Below, piece after piece: positions 5,635 to 8,437 of a DNA stretch of 8,437 nucleotides. This DNA comes from an uncultured Akkermansia sp. (lineage in GTDB: Bacteria; Verrucomicrobiota; Verrucomicrobiia; Verrucomicrobiales; Akkermansiaceae): assembly GCA_904501955.1 (NCBI GenBank), contig CAJGCY010000112.1:1-8437 (forward strand), in the 5' to 3' direction. Numbering within the stretch: position 1 is the stretch's first letter; every line of letters starts with the position of its first letter. The position numbers were made by a program, and so were the translations under genes. The notes below the pieces were generated by a model. The model ran no database searches, was not told where the DNA came from, and worked only from the letters and a program-made list of their open reading frames with translations.

Positions 5635-7989
5635 TTATTGTTCCTGCTGCTGCAAACGCCGGAGCGCCTCATACGCAGCATTGTTTCCCTGTTGCGCCGC
5701 TTTGCGGTACCATTCCAAGGCGTGCGCTGTGTCTTTTTCCACCCCCAGCTCTTTCTCGTAGCATACGCCTAAGTTATGCTGCGCATCGGCATGGCCTTGT
5801 TCGGCGGCGAGTCTGAACCATTTGACCGCTTCCGTGTAATCTTGGGGTACGCCGTTTCCTTTGAAATAGCTGACACCCACGTTGAACTGAGCTCCGGCAT
5901 GGTCTTGCTCAGCCGCGAGTTTGAACCACTTGACGGCTTCCGTGTAATCCTGAGGAACGACGGTTCCTTCAACGTAGTAAATGCCCAAGAAGTACAGAGC
6001 ATCGGCGTGACCTTGCTGAGCAGCGAGTCTGAACCACTTGATGGCCTCTGCGTAATCCTGTGGTGCTCCTATTCCTTGGTCATAGCAAAGGCCTAAGTTG
6101 AATTGAGCGTACGAAAGCCCTTGCTCGGCAGCTAGTTTGTACCACTTGATTGCTTCTGTGTAATCCTGAGGTACGCCTTTTCCGTGGTAGTAGCATGTTC
6201 CCAAATTGGCTTGAGCTAAGTTAAGTCCTTGCTCTGCGGCGAGTCTGAACCACTTGGCTGCTTCAGCGCCATCTTGAGGAACGCCTGTTCCTTGGTCATA
6301 ACATACTCCTAAGTTGAATTGCGCGTGCTTGTATCCTTGTTCTGCCGCGAGTTTGTACCACTTGACGGCTTCACTGTAATTTTGTGCTACGCCGATTCCT
6401 GAGGCGTAGTATGCTCCCAGGTTGGTTTGGGCAATCACAAATCCTTGCTCAGCCGCGAGCTTGAACCACTTGGCGGCTTCCGTGTAATCCTGAGGAACGC
6501 CGGTTCCATCCATGTAGCATGCCCCGAGGTTGAATTGAGCCAAGGCAAGTCCCTGTTCTGCGGCTAGTTGGTACCACTTAACCGCTTCTTCAATGTTTTT
6601 CACAACGCCATTGCCTTTTTCATAGCGGCCACCCAAGTGGCATTGAGCGAGGGCGAAACGTTGCTCTGCAGCTTTGGTGCACCACTCTGCTGCCTTGGCG
6701 GGGTTTTTGGCCATGCCGAGACCATGCTCCAGCATGATGCTGAGTACAAACTGAACTTCCGGTGTGCCTGCCGTGGCTGCTTCTTGCAGCAAGGGGATAA
6801 TCTGCTCATTCGGGAGCCGGGGGAAGTCTGTTGCTTTCGGAAAAATGGATTTTGAGCACACCTCAAGGACTTGGCTTTGGTATTCAGCACAGGCTGCTTT
6901 GTGGTTCACCGTCTGTACTTGTTCGGGCGTTGGTGCAGGTGTTGCCTCATCTGTGTTGCTGCCGGTGAGGGCGTAAATGCCCCAGCCGGTGAGGGCGAGC
7001 AGAGCGGCGGCAGCGGTAGCCACGGCGATTCGGCGTTTGTAGGAGCAGGAGGCTTGTGATGGGGCCAGGGCATCCATCCACTCCTGCGCGGTTTGCCAGC
7101 GGTGGCGGGCGCGGGGGGCGAGCGCCTTGTCGATGCTTTTCAACACGGTGGAGGAGAAGCGCTTGAGCAGCTTCGGGCGGGTGGCCAGTGGGGCGTAAGG
7201 GTCTTTGCCTTCCGTGCGCTCAGAGGCGCCGGGGGGCATCGACCGGGTGATGAGGAGGTAGCAGGTGGCGCCCAGCGCGTAAATATCCGTCCACGGGCCA
7301 CGGTGGCTGTGTGGTGTAATTTGCTCGATGGGGGCGTAGCCCGGGGTGCCTGCCATGGTGACGGAGTATTCCGTTTGCAGGGCGCGTGCGGTGCCGAAGT
7401 CGATGAGGATGGGGGTGCCGTCCTTTTGCAGCAGGATGTTGCCGGGCTTCAGGTCGCGGTGCAGCAGCTTTTCGCCGTGCAGGTATTGCAGGGCGGTCAA
7501 TATCGTTTGCAGGATGGGCAGTAACCACGCCTCATCCACCGTGGCGGGGGCTGCCTTGTGCAGATCTTTCGCCTCGATATAAGGCATCACGTAGTAGGCA
7601 GTGCCCAGCGCCTCGAAGGCCTCGCGCACGCGCACAATGTTCGGGTGGTTCAGCCGGGAGAGCAGCTGCGCTTCTTCCATGAAACGTTTGATGGTGTGTG
7701 CGTAATTCGCTTTAGAGTCATCATCATCCTTCAGCGGGTGCAGGGTGTGCGTCGCGGGGTCGCGGTACACGCAAAAGAGGGGCACATTCTCCTTAATCAC
7801 CACCTGTTCATGGCTTTGCTCATGTTCCGCGAGGTAAGTAATGCCGCAACCGCCTTGGCCGATTTTGCGCAGCAGGCGGTAGCCCTGTAGCTTTGTGCCC
7901 GCGGGCAGGGGCAAGCCGTGAGCCTCCTCGGTGACTTCAGCGGAGATAGATCTCTGAATGTTAGCTTGTGGTTCCTGCATGTTTTTCAT
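5635..7989 (-). CDS. K3: membrane-anchored Hanks-type Ser/Thr kinase with C-terminal Sel1 repeats, first gene of the array
   Basis: Predicted protein of 784 aa. Kinase domain about 38-308: IGQGGCGITY (43-52), Lys66 in VVIKE, Glu106, HRDLKPGN (177-184), DFG (197-199), GTPGYAPIEQ and DIYALG. The usual aromatic residue in the Gly-rich loop (Phe in K1 and K2) is Cys here; otherwise the active site is intact. A YKRR patch and an Ala-rich helix (about 320-342) follow, then a Thr/Pro-containing linker and about 11 Sel1 units (394-784) with consensus AVKWFRLAAEQGxAxAQFNLGVCYxxGxGVPQDYTE. The kinase and membrane parts are nearly identical in DNA to K2, while the repeats have diverged. I start at the ATG at 7989 (MKNMQEP), which aligns with the K1 start. 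The open frame continues to 8166 but runs through the promoter block. The N-terminal leader is shorter than in K1 and K2, lacking the VKVTDxADH stretch. Role as for K2: probable signal-sensing kinase, ligand and substrate unknown. Confidence 0.92.
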   Translation of the reverse strand: MKNMQEPQANIQRSISAEVTEEAHGLPLPAGTKLQGYRLLRKIGQGGCGITYLAEHEQSHEQVVIKENVPLFCVYRDPATHTLHPLKDDDDSKANYAHTIKRFMEEAQLLSRLNHPNIVRVREAFEALGTAYYVMPYIEAKDLHKAAPATVDEAWLLPILQTILTALQYLHGEKLLHRDLKPGNILLQKDGTPILIDFGTARALQTEYSVTMAGTPGYAPIEQITPHSHRGPWTDIYALGATCYLLITRSMPPGASERTEGKDPYAPLATRPKLLKRFSSTVLKSIDKALAPRARHRWQTAQEWMDALAPSQASCSYKRRIAVATAAAALLALTGWGIYALTGSNTDEATPAPTPEQVQTVNHKAACAEYQSQVLEVCSKSIFPKATDFPRLPNEQIIPLLQEAATAGTPEVQFVLSIMLEHGLGMAKNPAKAAEWCTKAAEQRFALAQCHLGGRYEKGNGVVKNIEEAVKWYQLAAEQGLALAQFNLGACYMDGTGVPQDYTEAAKWFKLAAEQGFVIAQTNLGAYYASGIGVAQNYSEAVKWYKLAAEQGYKHAQFNLGVCYDQGTGVPQDGAEAAKWFRLAAEQGLNLAQANLGTCYYHGKGVPQDYTEAIKWYKLAAEQGLSYAQFNLGLCYDQGIGAPQDYAEAIKWFRLAAQQGHADALYFLGIYYVEGTVVPQDYTEAVKWFKLAAEQDHAGAQFNVGVSYFKGNGVPQDYTEAVKWFRLAAEQGHADAQHNLGVCYEKELGVEKDTAHALEWYRKAAQQGNNAAYEALRRLQQQEQ
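5638..6810 (-). repeat. Tandem 108-bp units encoding K3 Sel1 repeats
   Basis: About eleven Sel1 units. The first two and the last two correspond closely to those of K2, while the middle units differ in number and sequence. So the array has expanded or contracted in its interior. Middle units share long nearly identical runs, for example the GVPQDYTE codons. Confidence 0.85.
6958..7920 (-). repeat. Near-identical kinase/TM coding block shared by K3 and K2 (partner 4534-5493)
   Basis: K3 copy of the block. One internal patch departs from K2 and matches K1 instead: around 7560-7590 the bases encoding PYIEAK are as in K1, where K2 has PYIRGK. That points to mosaic exchange among the three genes. 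Confidence 0.8.
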
Positions 7990-8104
7990 TGACTTACAGT
8001 GCGGAAAGATGTGATTCCCGGTGCCGGCGTGGGTGCTCCCTGCCGCAAACTCCCTACTGCCAAGCAGTGCATTATAGGGTAACAAATATAGCCTGAAAGT
8101 CAAG
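7987..8104 (-). repeat. 118-bp duplicated leader (copy at K3; other copy 2551-2668 at K1)
   Basis: Second copy of the promoter-plus-leader unit. The upstream limit of the similarity is the CTTGACT at 8104; beyond it the two loci differ completely. That fits duplication of a promoter-leader-kinase unit whose break lies just upstream of the promoter. Confidence 0.8.
8071..8103 (-). promoter_or_regulatory. Candidate promoter for the K3-K2 transcript
   Basis: Read on the minus strand, TTGACT (8103-8098) is followed 21 bases later by a perfect TATAAT (8076-8071), about 80 bases ahead of the K3 start. The spacing is longer than the usual 16-18, so the TTGACT may not be a true -35 box. The spacer also contains TATATTTG, which matches the Bacteroidota -7 motif TAnnTTTG. 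The whole block 8064-8104 recurs without a mismatch ahead of K1, which supports function. Confidence 0.55.
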
Positions 8105-8437
8105 ATTATTGTGGGCTGAGGCATTACCGGAAAATTACTTCGGGAAAACGGGATTGCGGTAATCAATGTTTTTTTTTGAGGATAAATAGAAGGCTCTGTT
8201 TAAGTTGATGGTTGATGTCGTTATTTGCACTGAGCGATAAATCGGAAGTTGGCGATTAGTTTGCGAGCCGCAGGCGAGCGGAATTCGAAGCCCCGCAACG
8301 CGGGGCGACGGACGTTAGGCAGGGGTGGAGCGGCGAAGCCGCGGAACCCCTGTTAGGGTAAGAAATTTAAATGGAACCCAGGGAACCTGTGGTGACAGAA
8401 TGCGTGGCTTAAATTGCCGTATCGACCACAAAACAAA
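8105..8437. other. Non-coding stretch upstream of the array
   Basis: I see no convincing gene here. It holds an inverted repeat ATTACCG (8123-8129) / CGGTAAT (8157-8163) followed after five bases by a run of nine T (8169-8177), a GTTGATG tandem (8203-8216), the right structured repeat (8234-8352), and an unassigned tail with a GGAACC direct repeat (8373-8387). The T9 run could end plus-strand transcription, but no gene precedes it on that strand. On the minus strand it is an A tract about 65 bases upstream of the TTGACT. Confidence 0.5.
8234..8352 (+). repeat. Structured inverted-repeat element, right copy
   Basis: Inverted relative to the left copy and in the same order on the plus strand: identical 18-base box (8234-8251); 8 variable bases; small hairpin with GCC-gca-GGC inside tandem GA (8260-8282); hairpin GCCCCGC-AAC-GCGGGGC (8290-8306); GACnnAnnTTAG linker (8307-8318); and a long hairpin (8320-8352) with outer stem CAGGGGT/ACCCCTG, a symmetric GGA/GGA internal loop, stem GCGGC/GCCGC and a GAA loop. 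The boxes face inward, so the two copies bracket the kinase array. It could be a mobile-element end, a REP-like repeat or a structured RNA. Confidence 0.75.

Noticed and set aside
2689..6810. Regular repeats with a period of about 108 bp that might suggest a repeat array such as CRISPR.
   Set aside because: The period is a whole number of codons in open reading frames that encode clear Sel1 units. There are no identical short repeats with unique spacers.
8123..8177. Inverted repeat plus T9 as a firm terminator.
   Set aside because: The 7-bp stem has a 27-base loop and is AT-rich, and no plus-strand gene lies upstream in the window. It is kept only as a note in the intergenic entry.
8314..8352. 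GTTAGGC at 8314 and GTTAGGT on the plus strand at 87-93 fit the integron attC core GTTRRRY.
   Set aside because: In the right element the motifs are in direct, not inverted, orientation, and the second (GTTAGGG) breaks the consensus. No paired RYYYAAC with L-boxes and no integrase are present.
8371..8412. A 13-codon frame starting ATGGAACCC near the right end.
   Set aside because: Too short to support as a gene, with no clear ribosome binding site and no downstream gene in view to make a leader peptide plausible.

Overview
The window holds three large genes, all on the minus strand. They encode paralogous membrane-anchored Hanks-type Ser/Thr kinases: K3 (5635-7989, first to be transcribed), K2 (2686-5586) and K1 (193-2553, last). 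Each has the same plan: a short disordered N-terminus, a kinase domain with all catalytic residues in place, a basic juxtamembrane stretch, one transmembrane helix, and a long repeat domain. In K2 and K3 that domain is an array of 36-residue Sel1/TPR-like repeats. In K1 it is a coiled coil followed by 34-residue ankyrin repeats. The array looks like one kinase/membrane module duplicated and joined to different C-terminal binding or sensor modules.

Layout: positions 1-192 are non-coding and hold a structured repeat (65-168) just downstream of K1. K1 and K2 are separated by 132 bp, which carries a promoter-like block for K1. K2 and K3 are separated by only 48 bp, so K3-K2 are probably cotranscribed from the promoter ahead of K3, with possible readthrough into K1. 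Positions 8105-8437 hold no recognisable gene. They carry a T9 tract and a second, inverted copy of the structured repeat (8234-8352). The kinase array therefore lies between two inward-facing copies of a repeat whose stems show an RNA-like covarying base-pair change.

Function (inference): the cytoplasmic kinases probably phosphorylate unknown targets in response to something sensed by the repeat domains. The positive-inside rule predicts that those domains face out of the cytoplasm. No substrate, phosphatase or other partner gene is in the window.

Organism: no taxonomic marker is present. A bacterium with many eukaryote-like kinases and repeat proteins, no clear Shine-Dalgarno sites, mid-to-high GC and this style of hairpin repeat suggests the Verrucomicrobiota (possibly Akkermansia-like) or another PVC or Bacteroidota-related lineage. 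This is a weak inference from general impression only.
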